Source: Natrialba chahannaoensis JCM 10990 (GTDB taxonomy: Archaea; Halobacteriota; Halobacteria; Halobacteriales; Natrialbaceae). Taken from it: 64,000 nucleotides of DNA. Positions 8,664-17,746 of the stretch are shown here, one piece after another. A program made the translations under genes and the position numbers. The notes below the pieces were generated by a model. It saw only the letters and a program-made list of their open reading frames with translations, was not told the DNA's origin and ran no database searches. The DNA is taken from the NCBI RefSeq assembly GCF_000337135.1, contig NZ_AOIN01000043.1, positions 1 through 64,000 of the forward strand, given 5' to 3'. Every line of letters begins with the position of its first letter. The stretch's first letter is position 1.

Positions 8664-9581
8664 TCAGTCCGCCCCAGCGGTAGATTCGGACGTATACGAC
8701 CTGAAAATCTCCTGTAACGAGGCACGTTCAGTTTCGAAGTGACGAGGAGTTGCGCCGAGTTGATCGAGGTGGTTGAGAACCGTCAGTTGCGCGTCGCCGT
8801 CACACTGAATCTGAAGGTTCCGGCCGTCGATGCGGATGTCATCGACTGCATCGAGTTCCTGGAGGGAGTCAACGTCGCTGGGAACCCGATCAACGGACAC
8901 TCGTAGATAGGTGGTAGCACCCATAGTCGAGCGCAATGAGTCTATAGAGTCGGTCGCTAGGAGTGCTCCCTCGTGGAGGATCCCGACCCGATCACACACC
9001 GACTCGACCTGAGAGAGTTGATGGCTCGAGAAGAAGACGGTTGTCCCGCTCTCGACCGCTTCCCTGACGAGTTCCTGCATCACCGCCACACCGTTCGGAT
9101 CCAGTCCTGTTGACGGTTCGTCGAGGATGAGCAGGTCCGGATCACCAGCAGAGGCCATCGCGAGCAACAGCCGTTGTGTCATGCCGCGTGAGTAGCCGGT
9201 GGCCACCCGATCAGCATCTTCGAGCAGCCCGAACCGCTCGAGTTGGGCGTCCACGTCCGCTTCAACGCCCCGGGACTCAATCTCGAATTCGAGGTGGTCC
9301 CGCCCAGTCCAGCCTGACATCAGCTCACAGCCGTCAGGGACTACGCCGGTACGCTGGCGAATTGCCTTCCCGTCTTCTGCGGGATCCATCCCGAACACCG
9401 ACGCTGTACCCGAACTCGGGTATACGAAACCGAGAAGCGTATCGATCGTCGTCGACTTCCCCGAGCCGTTCGGCCCCAGGAAGCCGAAAACTTCACCCTC
9501 CCGAACCGAGAGGTCGAGCGAATCGACCGCGAGCGTCTGGCCGTACCGTTTCGTCAACGAATCGGTCTCGATGATGTTCAT
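8664..9581 (-). CDS. ABC transporter ATP-binding protein (ABC-2/drug-export type)
   Basis: The 305-residue ATPase has Walker A GPNGSGKST at 36-44, a signature YSRGMTQRL near 130 and Walker B LLILDEPSTGLDP near 150, followed by the switch histidine in FFSSHQLSQ. The signature replaces LSGGQ with YSRGM, as in CcmA/bacitracin-type exporters. The C-terminal 90 residues form the extra domain common in this group. It diverges from a Tat-exported protein and an ABC-2 permease at 10805, which is the likely membrane partner. A TATA-like element lies about 25 bases before the ATG. The transported substrate is unknown. Confidence 0.92.
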   Translation of the reverse strand: MNIIETDSLTKRYGQTLAVDSLDLSVREGEVFGFLGPNGSGKSTTIDTLLGFVYPSSGTASVFGMDPAEDGKAIRQRTGVVPDGCELMSGWTGRDHLEFEIESRGVEADVDAQLERFGLLEDADRVATGYSRGMTQRLLLAMASAGDPDLLILDEPSTGLDPNGVAVMQELVREAVESGTTVFFSSHQLSQVESVCDRVGILHEGALLATDSIDSLRSTMGATTYLRVSVDRVPSDVDSLQELDAVDDIRIDGRNLQIQCDGDAQLTVLNHLDQLGATPRHFETERASLQEIFRSYTSESTAGAD

Positions 9582-10027
9582 TGCTCGAGTTTTGTATCTT
9601 GAAATATATCACTCTTTGCACGTTCCGATAGGTTCCAATTCCGTTGAAGCGTTTACGTCACTACCTGGGTGGGCTACTGACGCCCGGCGTGATCTGACTG
9701 TCATTCCACCCGGTTGTCTACACGAGCGAGTTTTCGCCGTATCTCAGAGTATTCCAACTCCGCTGTCGTGTCTATCGGAACCAGAGAGAAGAACCACTCC
9801 CCAATTAGTTACGATTGTTGTACCATCAATGACTGAAAATCATTCAATATGATATGGAAATCTCACTATACTACTGCCATTCTGATATATTTCCCATAAC
9901 TACATATGTAATATTGCCTCCGCTTTTATAAAATTTCTATATACTTCAATCATAAATATTATAATCTAGGGGATTGATGGTAGGAAATGTGTCCGTGCGT
10001 AATGCGGACACGGTTTGAGGTACTACA
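9582..10027. other. AT-rich divergent intergenic region
   Basis: This region separates the ABC ATPase from the Tat-exported protein gene. It contains no credible gene. Bases 9840-9965 are strikingly AT-rich for this genome, with several overlapping TATA-like runs (for example TTTTATAAAA and ATAAATATTATAA) that could serve promoters facing right. Confidence 0.6.
9601..9610 (-). promoter_or_regulatory. TATA box for the ABC ATPase gene
   Basis: On the minus strand this reads GATATATTTC, about 25 bases before the ATG at 9581, consistent with a leaderless transcript. Confidence 0.5.
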
Positions 10028-10726
10028 ATGACAGACGAAACGCCATATTCCGGCGAGCAGCGATCGACGAACAGTAGACGAAGCGTTCTCCGACTCGGCG
10101 GCCTCGCCGCCGCCTCCCTGGTCGGGGCCTCGACGGCAGGTGCCGTCTCAGCACGAGACGATGACGGTCCCAACACGGACTTCGACCCCGACAACGACGA
10201 GGCGGCGCTCGAGTTTCTCCTTGAGATGTTTGAGAAGAGTGAGAATCAGACCTGTTCATGCAACGACGAGGTTTGGCATGATCTCACGAACGAACAGATA
10301 GATGCAGTGGGAGACACGTTCGAGGAGAACCTCAACTGGACGGTCAGTCGCGAACCAAATACCATGCAGCAGACCTCTTCGGATACCTGGCTTCCAGGGG
10401 ACGAAACAGTAGAAGCGGAGGCAGATGTTATGGGTTATGATGTCTACACTCACATCCAAGAGGTGGAATGGGACTACAATGGTGACGACTACAGAGCCGC
10501 CAGTCAGGAACACGACTACGAGTGTCACGGTCTTGCCTGTTCGTTCAACGGACTCACAACTGATGAACTAAATCGACGCACAACATACTTCGATGCGACG
10601 CTCGCAGGGGAGTACGCATTCGAGCCAGCCGGCATCGGTGTCGTAGAGGTCGAGTCCGTCATCGAGTCGAGAGCAAGAAGAGACGGAGACTTCCAGGTAC
10701 TAGAAAAGGAGGCACCGGGTACCTAA
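10028..10726 (+). CDS. Tat-exported cysteine-containing protein of unknown function
   Basis: The 232-residue protein has a clear Tat signal: R17-R18 in NSRRSVLRLGG, a short hydrophobic stretch and an AVSA site near residue 42. The mature part is acidic and holds four cysteines in two close pairs, C76-x-C78 and C166-x4-C171, which could bind metal or form disulfides. I do not recognise the mature domain. It is preceded by a very AT-rich promoter region and followed 78 bases later by an ABC-2 permease, with the matching ATPase divergent upstream. The layout recalls secreted-peptide export loci, but there is no sequence match to a known halocin that I can see. Confidence 0.7.
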   Translation: MTDETPYSGEQRSTNSRRSVLRLGGLAAASLVGASTAGAVSARDDDGPNTDFDPDNDEAALEFLLEMFEKSENQTCSCNDEVWHDLTNEQIDAVGDTFEENLNWTVSREPNTMQQTSSDTWLPGDETVEAEADVMGYDVYTHIQEVEWDYNGDDYRAASQEHDYECHGLACSFNGLTTDELNRRTTYFDATLAGEYAFEPAGIGVVEVESVIESRARRDGDFQVLEKEAPGT

Positions 10727-10804
10727 CCAGGTTGGTTCGAAGTCATTACCGCTTCTGTCGGACAACAGAGGCCGAGATACCATCCAATACTACTACCATT
10801 TTAA

Positions 10805-12676
10805 ATGAATTTAAGGCCCTATATGAAAGTAAAAAACAGTCGTTACTGGGTGTATTGTCTCTTGCTCTTCGTGCTCGGAATAACTGCAACTGCTGGTGGC
10901 CCAATTAGTCCACATCGATTGTACCCCCCGGGCGAGTTCGAGCGTGGCGAGTTTGTCGTGCTCGCGACGTTCCAGTGGTTTGTCGCGGTTATTGGCGCTT
11001 TTGCTGCTGTGCTCGCCGGGTATGCGACGGTGGTCGGCGACCGGACTAGTGGACGGATTCGGTTGTTACTGAAGTTGCCGTACACTCGCCGGGAGTATCT
11101 CGTTAGGAGATTTCTCGGCGAAGCTTTCGCACTCGTGTTGTTCACTACCCTTGCCATTGTCGCTGGCGTAACCATCTCGACGGCTCTCTATGGCCGGCCG
11201 CCCCTGTTTCCGGTCGCGGTGTTTCTCGTGCTCTCGGCCGGGTACCTTCTCGTCTGGTTTTCTTTTGCGACCGCCGTTTCCATGGTCGTTCGGACCGGAC
11301 GTCAAGCGATCACCGTCGTCGTTCCAGCCGTATTAGTAGCGATTTCCTGGTCAAGTTTGGTGAACGGGCTCTTCCGACTAGTTCCTGTTACGGAATCACC
11401 GTTGCTCTACTTCTTTGCCCATCGATTGTCTCCTCACGACGCATACTACACCGTGACGAACTGGGCAATGGGGCTGCCAAACGCGCATAACACTGCCGGA
11501 TCCGTAATACGCTACTTTGAGTCGGACGCTATCGTTCTCCTCAGTTCGATGCATATCGTTCCAGAGGTAATCGAAGGGTCGATTCCGTGGTACCTCTCAG
11601 AGTGGGTCTCGCTGCTGGTGTTGGTCCTGTGGGGCGTCCTACCCGTGGGGATCGCCTACTGGCGGTTCTCAAGGTCAGACCTTGATCCCGGCCCGTCCAC
11701 AGGCGTTCGTCGACTCCTCGGTCGGAGCGATCGATCCAACCACGGACGAACCCTGACACGACGCTTGCTTGCGGGCAGCAGTCTTTCCGGTCGTGCAACG
11801 CCCCTTCTTTTGTTTGTGATCCGCCATGGGCTAGTGAAAATTCGCAGGCCGGCCTACTGGGCGTACGGTCTGGTGGTCGTGTTATTCAGCCTCGAGCTCC
11901 TCATCGGGCCTGTGTCCGGCATTCCAGCGAATCCGCCGCCGGAATACGCACTGATGATTCTCCAATCGGTGATAGCGTACCTCGGCGGAATTGCTGCCGT
12001 CTTCGCTGGCTACGCCCTGGTCACCGGCGACCGAGCGAGCGGCCGGACTCGACTGCTGCTCAAACATCCCCGAGAGCGATGGGAGTACGTTCTCAGCAAG
12101 CTCTTTGGTGAGGCGGTCACGCTCGTGGTGGTTACCACGCTGGCTTTACTCCCGGTCATCCTCGTCTCAACAGCGCTGTACGGCCCACCACCGGTGATTC
12201 GGACGATCACGGTTCTGGTGGTCTCTGGAGTGTATCTCCTCATGTGGGTATCTATCGCTACCGCTATCTCTGCCATCGCCAAGACCGGCCGTCGGGCGAT
12301 CACGATGGCGTTATCGGTGTTTATGGTCCTGCCGTTTTTCTGGGACGATCTCTACGCGGCACTGGTGTCGACGATCACCGAGAACCCGAATCCAGGACCG
12401 TATTTCTTTACGGAACGGCTTATTCCGCAGTATTCGTACCAGGCGGCGACAAACTGGATTGCAGGACTGCCCAATTCCAACGACGCCGGCAGCAGCGTGC
12501 TTGAGAAACTAACCACTGACGACCCCATGCCAACCGTGACACTCCTTTCAGATGTGTTCGACGGCGGCGTCCCGTGGTACCTCTCGGAGTGGCTTTCGGT
12601 ACCTATACTGGTCCTATGGGGGACCGTGCCGATCGTGATCGCCTGTTGGCGGTTCGAACGAATCGATCTCACATGA
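10805..12676 (+). CDS. ABC-2 type permease with tandem internal duplication
   Basis: The 623-residue membrane protein is two copies of one permease domain. GYATVVGDRTSGRIRLLLK in the first half aligns with GYALVTGDRASGRTRLLLK in the second, STALYGRPP with STALYGPPP, and IPWYLSEWVS with VPWYLSEWLS. Each half is about 290-300 residues and is a complete six-segment-type unit, joined by a short charged linker near 300-325. ABC-2 permeases normally are single domains that dimerise, so this chain could form the whole channel alone. The likely ATPase partner is at 8664. The Tat protein just upstream may share its transcript. Confidence 0.88.
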   Translation: MNLRPYMKVKNSRYWVYCLLLFVLGITATAGGPISPHRLYPPGEFERGEFVVLATFQWFVAVIGAFAAVLAGYATVVGDRTSGRIRLLLKLPYTRREYLVRRFLGEAFALVLFTTLAIVAGVTISTALYGRPPLFPVAVFLVLSAGYLLVWFSFATAVSMVVRTGRQAITVVVPAVLVAISWSSLVNGLFRLVPVTESPLLYFFAHRLSPHDAYYTVTNWAMGLPNAHNTAGSVIRYFESDAIVLLSSMHIVPEVIEGSIPWYLSEWVSLLVLVLWGVLPVGIAYWRFSRSDLDPGPSTGVRRLLGRSDRSNHGRTLTRRLLAGSSLSGRATPLLLFVIRHGLVKIRRPAYWAYGLVVVLFSLELLIGPVSGIPANPPPEYALMILQSVIAYLGGIAAVFAGYALVTGDRASGRTRLLLKHPRERWEYVLSKLFGEAVTLVVVTTLALLPVILVSTALYGPPPVIRTITVLVVSGVYLLMWVSIATAISAIAKTGRRAITMALSVFMVLPFFWDDLYAALVSTITENPNPGPYFFTERLIPQYSYQAATNWIAGLPNSNDAGSSVLEKLTTDDPMPTVTLLSDVFDGGVPWYLSEWLSVPILVLWGTVPIVIACWRFERIDLT

Positions 12677-12753
12677 CGTCTGATTATGCAAAATACTCTC
12701 TTCAGTAATCCGTCTCCGACTGGGTGCTGGTGATGGGTGTTTAACCGACCGTC

Positions 12754-14241
12754 TCAGTACTTGTGCTCGCCCGGCGGAATCCCGAGATCGTCGTAAAACG
12801 CCTGATCGATCCGGTCCCGTTCTGCAAGCCACGTGTCGAACGTCGACGGGTCCGCCGGATAGGCCTCGTACTGCTGTTCGTACCTGGCGACGTGATTTCG
12901 GGTCTTCCTGACAGTGCGGATGGACTCGAGTAGGTCTCGTTTGCTGACGCCGAGGGTTTCGAAGGAGTCCTTGCGATACTCGGAGACGAAATTCTTCAGG
13001 ACCCCGGTGCCGACGAGGAGCTTGCTTTTGAGGCTGTCAACCTCTGTGGAGGTACCGACAATCTCTCTGATTTCTGCTTCGGGGAGGAGTGCAGCGACGG
13101 CCCGAAGGATGTCTACGTCGAGGGTGCTCGCGGCGACGTTGTACGCGTCCCACGAGGCGAGTTTTGCGGCCTCGCCGTGCTCGCGGTAGAGCCAGCGGTT
13201 GTGTTCCCAGAGCCCGGCTTCCGAGGTGTCACCGTCCTCGATGGCCTGGGTGGCAGCACGGCCGGCGGAGTAGCCGGAGTAGGCTGCTCCGCGGATGCCC
13301 TTGCCCGTGATCGGGTGGGTCGTTCCCGCTGCACCGCCTGTGGCCAGGTAGCCGGGGGCGACCATCGAGTCGAGCGGTCGGCGGAGGGCAATCGCCGCGC
13401 CGAGCTTGTTCGTGTTCCCGAATCGCTCTGCGACGGTTGCGCCCTGGTACTCGTGACGGTGCTCGATGTCGCGGCGCAGGCGGTCGGCAAGCGGGATCGG
13501 TTCCTTGTTCATCTGGAACCCCAGGCCGACGTTGATCTGGGTCGGCGTCCGCGGGAAGTACCAGATGTAGCCCATCTCCTCTAAGGGTTTGCCGACGATG
13601 GCGTTGTGATACTCGACCGGCTGTTCGGTCTCGATGATCTCGCGGTAGGCCGATCCGAAGTGAGTGTAGTGGGGCACCTCGAACGTCGGTTCGCTGGGGG
13701 TGTCCAGGTCCTCGAAGCTGACCATGTCCTGCAGGATCGACTGTGCGCCTGCGGCGTCGATCAGTACGTCACACTCGTACGTGACAGGGTCGCCGTTTCG
13801 AACCGCTTTGACGCCGGTGACCTGCCCGTTCTGGGTCACCTCGTTGACCACCGTGTCGTAGTGTTGCTCGACGCCGCAGTCGGCTGCCTGCTCGAGCAGG
13901 CGCTGGCCGAATTCGTAGCGGTCGACGACGTTGCTGCTGTCCTTGTAGGGCAAGACCTTCCGTACGTCGAGTTCTTCGTCCCAGTACTCGATCTGGTCGA
14001 TGTTGTTGTCGATGAGGACCGCCTCGTCGTCGGCGATCGCGTCCATATCGATCGGCCCGGGGTAATTCTGCGGATCGCGAGGGCTCTTGATCGCATCGCC
14101 ACAGGCGATGAATCCGCCCTGCTCGCGGGGTTTGCGCTCTAACTGGACCACGTCGACCCCCTCCACGGCTGCAGTTGCCGCCGCGAAACAGCCCGCGATC
14201 CCGCCCCCGACAACGATCACGTCGTACTGGTTGCGCACCAT
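12754..14241 (-). CDS. Geranylgeranyl reductase family FAD-dependent oxidoreductase
   Basis: The 495-residue flavoprotein starts MVRNQYDVIVVGGGIAG, with the FAD-binding GGGIAG at 12-17, and has the family's later FAD segment ATGGAAGTTHPITGKGI near 310. The C-terminal 150 residues are helical and not part of the minimal fold. Members reduce the isoprenoid double bonds of archaeal ether lipids or related prenyl substrates. The frame extends 37 codons further upstream, but the MVRN start gives the normal Rossmann beginning. It follows hisS on the same strand with about 140 bases between. A second family member lies at 36965. Confidence 0.85.
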   Translation of the reverse strand: MVRNQYDVIVVGGGIAGCFAAATAAVEGVDVVQLERKPREQGGFIACGDAIKSPRDPQNYPGPIDMDAIADDEAVLIDNNIDQIEYWDEELDVRKVLPYKDSSNVVDRYEFGQRLLEQAADCGVEQHYDTVVNEVTQNGQVTGVKAVRNGDPVTYECDVLIDAAGAQSILQDMVSFEDLDTPSEPTFEVPHYTHFGSAYREIIETEQPVEYHNAIVGKPLEEMGYIWYFPRTPTQINVGLGFQMNKEPIPLADRLRRDIEHRHEYQGATVAERFGNTNKLGAAIALRRPLDSMVAPGYLATGGAAGTTHPITGKGIRGAAYSGYSAGRAATQAIEDGDTSEAGLWEHNRWLYREHGEAAKLASWDAYNVAASTLDVDILRAVAALLPEAEIREIVGTSTEVDSLKSKLLVGTGVLKNFVSEYRKDSFETLGVSKRDLLESIRTVRKTRNHVARYEQQYEAYPADPSTFDTWLAERDRIDQAFYDDLGIPPGEHKY

Positions 14242-14384
14242 TGGGTACTGTTCCTGCCTTCGGAAATTGGGTACGTAACTCTTGCTTTTGCGGTGGTGTA
14301 GCAGGTGAATCGACAGTGATCGGTTGACTGGTCGCCAGTCAAGCCGCTGCAAACTGAAACTCGTCTGCGCCGCTACTGGGCTCC

Positions 14385-15683
14385 CTATTCGAAGTCCGCG
14401 AGCGTCGGCCGCTCGTGCTCGCCAGGGAACGACTCGAACGGAACCTGCAACTGGTCACCCGACGCCATATCCTTGATCGTCACCTCGTCGTTTGCGAGAT
14501 CCTGCTCGCCCGCGATGACGACCGTTTCGGCGTTGATCGAGTCCGCGTAGTTCAGCTGGGAGCCGAACGAGCGGCCGGCGACGTCCGTCTCGACGACGTG
14601 GCCACGTTCGCGCAGGTCGCGTGCGATTCGGGCCGCCTCCGTCCGGGTGTCGCCGATCTGGAGCACGTAGTAGTCCGTCGTGACCGCTTCTTCGGGCCAG
14701 ACGCCGGCACGCTGGAGGAGCAACGGCAGCGTTGCGTGTCCCGGTGCGACGCCGACCGCCGGCGTCGGCTGGCCACCGAAAGACTCGATCAGATCGTCGT
14801 AGCGCCCGCCGCCGAAGATCGACCGGGAGACCTCGCCCGCAGAGTCGAAGCACTCGAAGACGACACCCGTGTAGTAGTCCAGTCCCCGGGCCGTCTCGAG
14901 TGAGATCGTACAGAACTCACGCGCCCCGAAGTCGTCGGCTGCCGCGAGGACGTTCTGGAGGTTATCGACCGCGGCGTCGACGCGCTCGGTGTTTGCGAAC
15001 TCTCGGACTTCCTCCAAGTCGCCGCCGGCGATGAGGTCGTCGAACTCGACGGCCTGGTCGGCTGTCAGGCCCGCGCCGATCAGCAGATCGTGGTACTCCG
15101 CGGTCGAGAGTTTGTCCGACTTGTCGACTGCCCGAATCGCGTCCTCGGTGTCGACCTCGGCGTCGTAGCTTTCCAGAACGCCGCCCAGAATATCGCGGTG
15201 GGAGATGCGGAACTCGAAGTGTTCGCCGGTGAGCCCGAGGCTCGTCATCGCATCTGCGGCCCAGGCGAGAATTTCGGCGTCGGCTTCGGGTTCCGAAGAG
15301 CCGAAGATGTCGACGTTGGTCTGATAGAACTCACGCTGGCGGCCCTGCTGGACCTGCTCGTAGCGCCAGAAGGGACGCGTCGAGAACCACTTGATGGGTT
15401 TCGAGAGCTCCTGTTGCTTGGCGACGACCATCCGTGCGACGGTCGGCGTGAGCTCGGGGGTCAGAGTGACGTGGCGTCCGCCCTGGTCCTCGAAGGCGTA
15501 GAGTTCGTCGACGATATCGTCGCCGCTCTTGTCGGTCCACATCTCGGCGCGCTCGAGTGCGGGCGTGTCGATCTCGCGGAAGCCGTAGCCGCGGGCGGTG
15601 TCTTCCAGTGTGTCGATGGTCGCCCGTCTGGCGGCCATCTCGCCGGGATAGAAGTCACGAAAGCCCTTGATCCGGTCGTACAT
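14385..15683 (-). CDS. hisS: Histidyl-tRNA synthetase
   Basis: The 432-residue class II synthetase begins MYDRIKGFRDFYPGE, a typical archaeal HisRS start. It contains the histidine-binding segment ARGLDYYTGVVFE and the nearby GGGRYDDLI motif, with an anticodon-binding domain in the last 100 residues. It charges tRNA-His in the cytoplasm. It sits in a run of minus-strand genes led by ribosomal protein S19e, suggesting co-expression with translation genes. Length and motifs fit the family well. Confidence 0.97.
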   Translation of the reverse strand: MYDRIKGFRDFYPGEMAARRATIDTLEDTARGYGFREIDTPALERAEMWTDKSGDDIVDELYAFEDQGGRHVTLTPELTPTVARMVVAKQQELSKPIKWFSTRPFWRYEQVQQGRQREFYQTNVDIFGSSEPEADAEILAWAADAMTSLGLTGEHFEFRISHRDILGGVLESYDAEVDTEDAIRAVDKSDKLSTAEYHDLLIGAGLTADQAVEFDDLIAGGDLEEVREFANTERVDAAVDNLQNVLAAADDFGAREFCTISLETARGLDYYTGVVFECFDSAGEVSRSIFGGGRYDDLIESFGGQPTPAVGVAPGHATLPLLLQRAGVWPEEAVTTDYYVLQIGDTRTEAARIARDLRERGHVVETDVAGRSFGSQLNYADSINAETVVIAGEQDLANDEVTIKDMASGDQLQVPFESFPGEHERPTLADFE

Positions 15684-15824
15684 GACTGGTGGTTCGCCGA
15701 GGGCGGACTTCTATCCTTTCGTTTCTGGACGGTTCTGCGCTCGCTGTCGGTACTCGAGAGCGGTACGAGCTGTGGTCGTTCCCTCGCTCTTCAACTGCTA
15801 TTCTCTCCCCTCGTACTCCGCACC

Positions 15825-16007
15825 TCACCCGCTCACACGCTGTTTCGCGAGATCGAGAGCGAGCACGATGAGGGCGACCAGAACAGACACCCACAGAATG
15901 TAGCCGATGTCGATCGTGCCGCGGTAATACTGAAACGCTAGCAGGACGAGTCCGACGACGAGCGCCTGCACGACTCGATCACGGAGGGTCCGATTTGCGA
16001 GTTCCAT
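15825..16007 (-). CDS. Small two-segment membrane protein, 60 residues
   Basis: The protein begins MELANRTLRDRVVQA and has two hydrophobic stretches, at about 12-26 and 33-50, ending in a charged KQRVSG tail. No family function is known to me. The next gene upstream (16033) ends 25 bases before this start on the same strand, so it probably belongs to the S19e-led transcript. Confidence 0.65.
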   Translation of the reverse strand: MELANRTLRDRVVQALVVGLVLLAFQYYRGTIDIGYILWVSVLVALIVLALDLAKQRVSG

Positions 16008-16032
16008 TGTGGCGGGTGTACTCGAGTACGGG

Positions 16033-16623
16033 CTACCGCAAATCAGTCACGTACGTCTGCTCGTGATCCGGAAACACGTCCGCAACCGCCGCCGGGCCGT
16101 CCTCCTCGGCGATAATTTCCCGAAGCTCTGCCTCGTAGTCGGCGCGGTCGATCTCCTCACTCGGACCCACCGTCACGTCGAGACGTGCCTCCACCAGTCG
16201 GTCGACGGCCGTCCGGCCGAAGCCCGACAGCGGCGCGATGTAATCGACGCCGTGGCGATCCTCGAGGCTCTGGGCCTGTGCGCGCGAGACAGTGGGAACG
16301 CGGTCGTCCCGGCGCGTCCCGTCCGCGATCACATCGAACCGTCCTGCGGCGAGCGTCTCGAGTGCGTGCTGGTGGACGTGCTGGATGCCGTTGCGCGGGA
16401 AGCCGTCCTCCCGAATCCGGTCGACTGCCTCGCGCGCGACGTCGGGGTCGAGTTCGAGGCGCTCGAACTCGAAGCCGGTGGCGCGGGCGGTTTCGCGGGC
16501 GTGTTTCCAGTCGTCGCTGATACCAAAGTGTGCCGTGGTGAGGGTGACATCGTAGAACTCGTCGAGGAGAAGCGCGGCGAGCGTTGAGTCTTTCCCTCCG
16601 CTGTAAAGCAGTCCGAGATCCAT
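16033..16623 (-). CDS. PP-loop ATPase (adenine-nucleotide alpha-hydrolase fold)
   Basis: The 196-residue protein carries the PP-loop SGGKDS at 8-13 near its N-terminus, after the strand MDLGLLY. That motif defines N-type ATP pyrophosphatases, which activate substrates by adenylation, as in tRNA thiolation, diphthamide formation or NAD synthesis. The internal segment ADGTRRDDRVPTVSRAQ and the SGFGRTAV turn match archaeal proteins of unknown specificity. No zinc-binding cysteines are present, which argues against the usual tRNA 2-thiolation group. It lies 13 bases after the PDCD5 gene, so a translation or RNA-modification role is a reasonable guess only. Confidence 0.75.
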   Translation of the reverse strand: MDLGLLYSGGKDSTLAALLLDEFYDVTLTTAHFGISDDWKHARETARATGFEFERLELDPDVAREAVDRIREDGFPRNGIQHVHQHALETLAAGRFDVIADGTRRDDRVPTVSRAQAQSLEDRHGVDYIAPLSGFGRTAVDRLVEARLDVTVGPSEEIDRADYEAELREIIAEEDGPAAVADVFPDHEQTYVTDLR

Positions 16624-16636
16624 TCCAGGTCGACAG

Positions 16637-16987
16637 TTAGCGGCGCTGGATGTCGAAACTCTTCGAATCGGGCTTGAGTTCCTGCAGGAGTTGTTTCATC
16701 TTCTGGTCGTCGATCTTGCCCTGAATGCGGCCGCTGCGGGCAAGACTGATGACCTGGCGTTCGACCTGTTCACCGAACTGCGGCTTGCTCATCTTGACCG
16801 TGTTGAGCCGCTTGCGGGCGTCGTCGGTCAGATGCTGTCGCAGGACCGCCTTTTTCTGAGCTTCTGCCTGCTGGCGGGCGGCTTCCTGCTCTTCGCCCCC
16901 CTGCTGGGAGTCGGCGCGGTCCTGGAGCTGTTCCATCTTCTTCTGGCGAAGCTCCTCGAGTTTCTCCTCGTCTGGTGAGCCGCTCAT
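16637..16987 (-). CDS. PDCD5 family DNA-binding protein
   Basis: The 116-residue protein has a long charged N-terminal helix ([16 protein letters not shown]) followed by the PDCD5 core. The core includes [15 protein letters not shown] and [18 protein letters not shown]. Archaeal homologues are small basic/acidic helical-bundle proteins reported to bind DNA; the eukaryotic relatives take part in apoptosis and chaperonin regulation. It lies just downstream of ribosomal protein S19e on the same strand, a pairing often kept in archaea. Confidence 0.93.
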   Translation of the reverse strand: MSGSPDEEKLEELRQKKMEQLQDRADSQQGGEEQEAARQQAEAQKKAVLRQHLTDDARKRLNTVKMSKPQFGEQVERQVISLARSGRIQGKIDDQKMKQLLQELKPDSKSFDIQRR

Positions 16988-17188
16988 AGCTATACGAACA
17001 TCTTGTCCTGCGAGGTGGAAAATGATTTCGGACGCGGCCGCTGGCGCGGCGTTTGCGTAGGTTGGTGCAGATAGGTGGATCGCCGTCCCCTCTGCTCGCG
17101 CCTAGAGGAACGCAACAGCCTCGATTCGGAAGCTGCGGCTTTCGCTCACAAACTGGGCTCTAAAAATCTTGATCAGCGCAAACCGTAC

Positions 17189-17644
17189 TTACGCGTAGCG
17201 CTCGAGTTCCGGACGGTCGAGGTCTTCGAGAACGGTACCGGCAGTGTCGTCGAGCAGGCTACGCCCCTCGGCGGTGATTCGGCGACCTTCGCCTTCTGCG
17301 GTCTCGACGAGGTCTTTCTCTTCTAACTGCTGGAGAATCGTTCGGATCAGGTTGCGCGAGCCGTCAGCGCGCTTGTCCGGTGCGACCTGGTAGCGGTTCG
17401 AGCCGTTCTTGCCGCCGCCGTACTCCGTCGAGAGTCGCTCGACACCGACAGGGCCGCGGTCTGCGACCTTGCGCAGGAGACTTGCAGCGCGGGTTGCCCA
17501 GAAGTCTTCCTGCTCTGGTGGAAGCTCTCGGTCGACGCCGCTCTTTGCAAACTCTCCCCAGTCCGGTTCGTCGAGTCGGTCCGCGAGGTCCTCGGCGAGC
17601 GCCTCGATGAGGTCGTCCGCCGGAACGTCATACATCGTAGCCAT
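17189..17644 (-). CDS. rps19e: 30S ribosomal protein S19e
   Basis: The 151-residue protein begins MATMYDVPADDLIEALAEDL and contains DFWATRAASLLRKVADRGPVG, GGGKNGSNRYQ and LEEKDLVETAEGEGRRIT, all typical of archaeal S19e. It binds the small-subunit head and is needed for 18S-type rRNA maturation in eukaryotes. The open frame runs 12 codons further up, but MATMYDVP is the conserved beginning; MYDVP two residues later is the alternative. It diverges from thiL with about 100 bases between, and PDCD5, the PP-loop gene and hisS follow downstream. Confidence 0.96.
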   Translation of the reverse strand: MATMYDVPADDLIEALAEDLADRLDEPDWGEFAKSGVDRELPPEQEDFWATRAASLLRKVADRGPVGVERLSTEYGGGKNGSNRYQVAPDKRADGSRNLIRTILQQLEEKDLVETAEGEGRRITAEGRSLLDDTAGTVLEDLDRPELERYA

Positions 17645-17746
17645 TGCCGTTTGGTTCCCTGTCGCGGCATTTAAGACCATCGTATCCGATCCGGGCGTGG
17701 GCCCGAAACCCGGACGGTTTTTCGCATTCGAGTCGAAACGAGGCGT

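Noticed and set aside
10028-10726. Identification of the Tat protein as a known halocin
   Set aside because: Only the Tat signal and general layout are shared; the mature sequence and cysteine spacing do not match halocin C8 as I know it.
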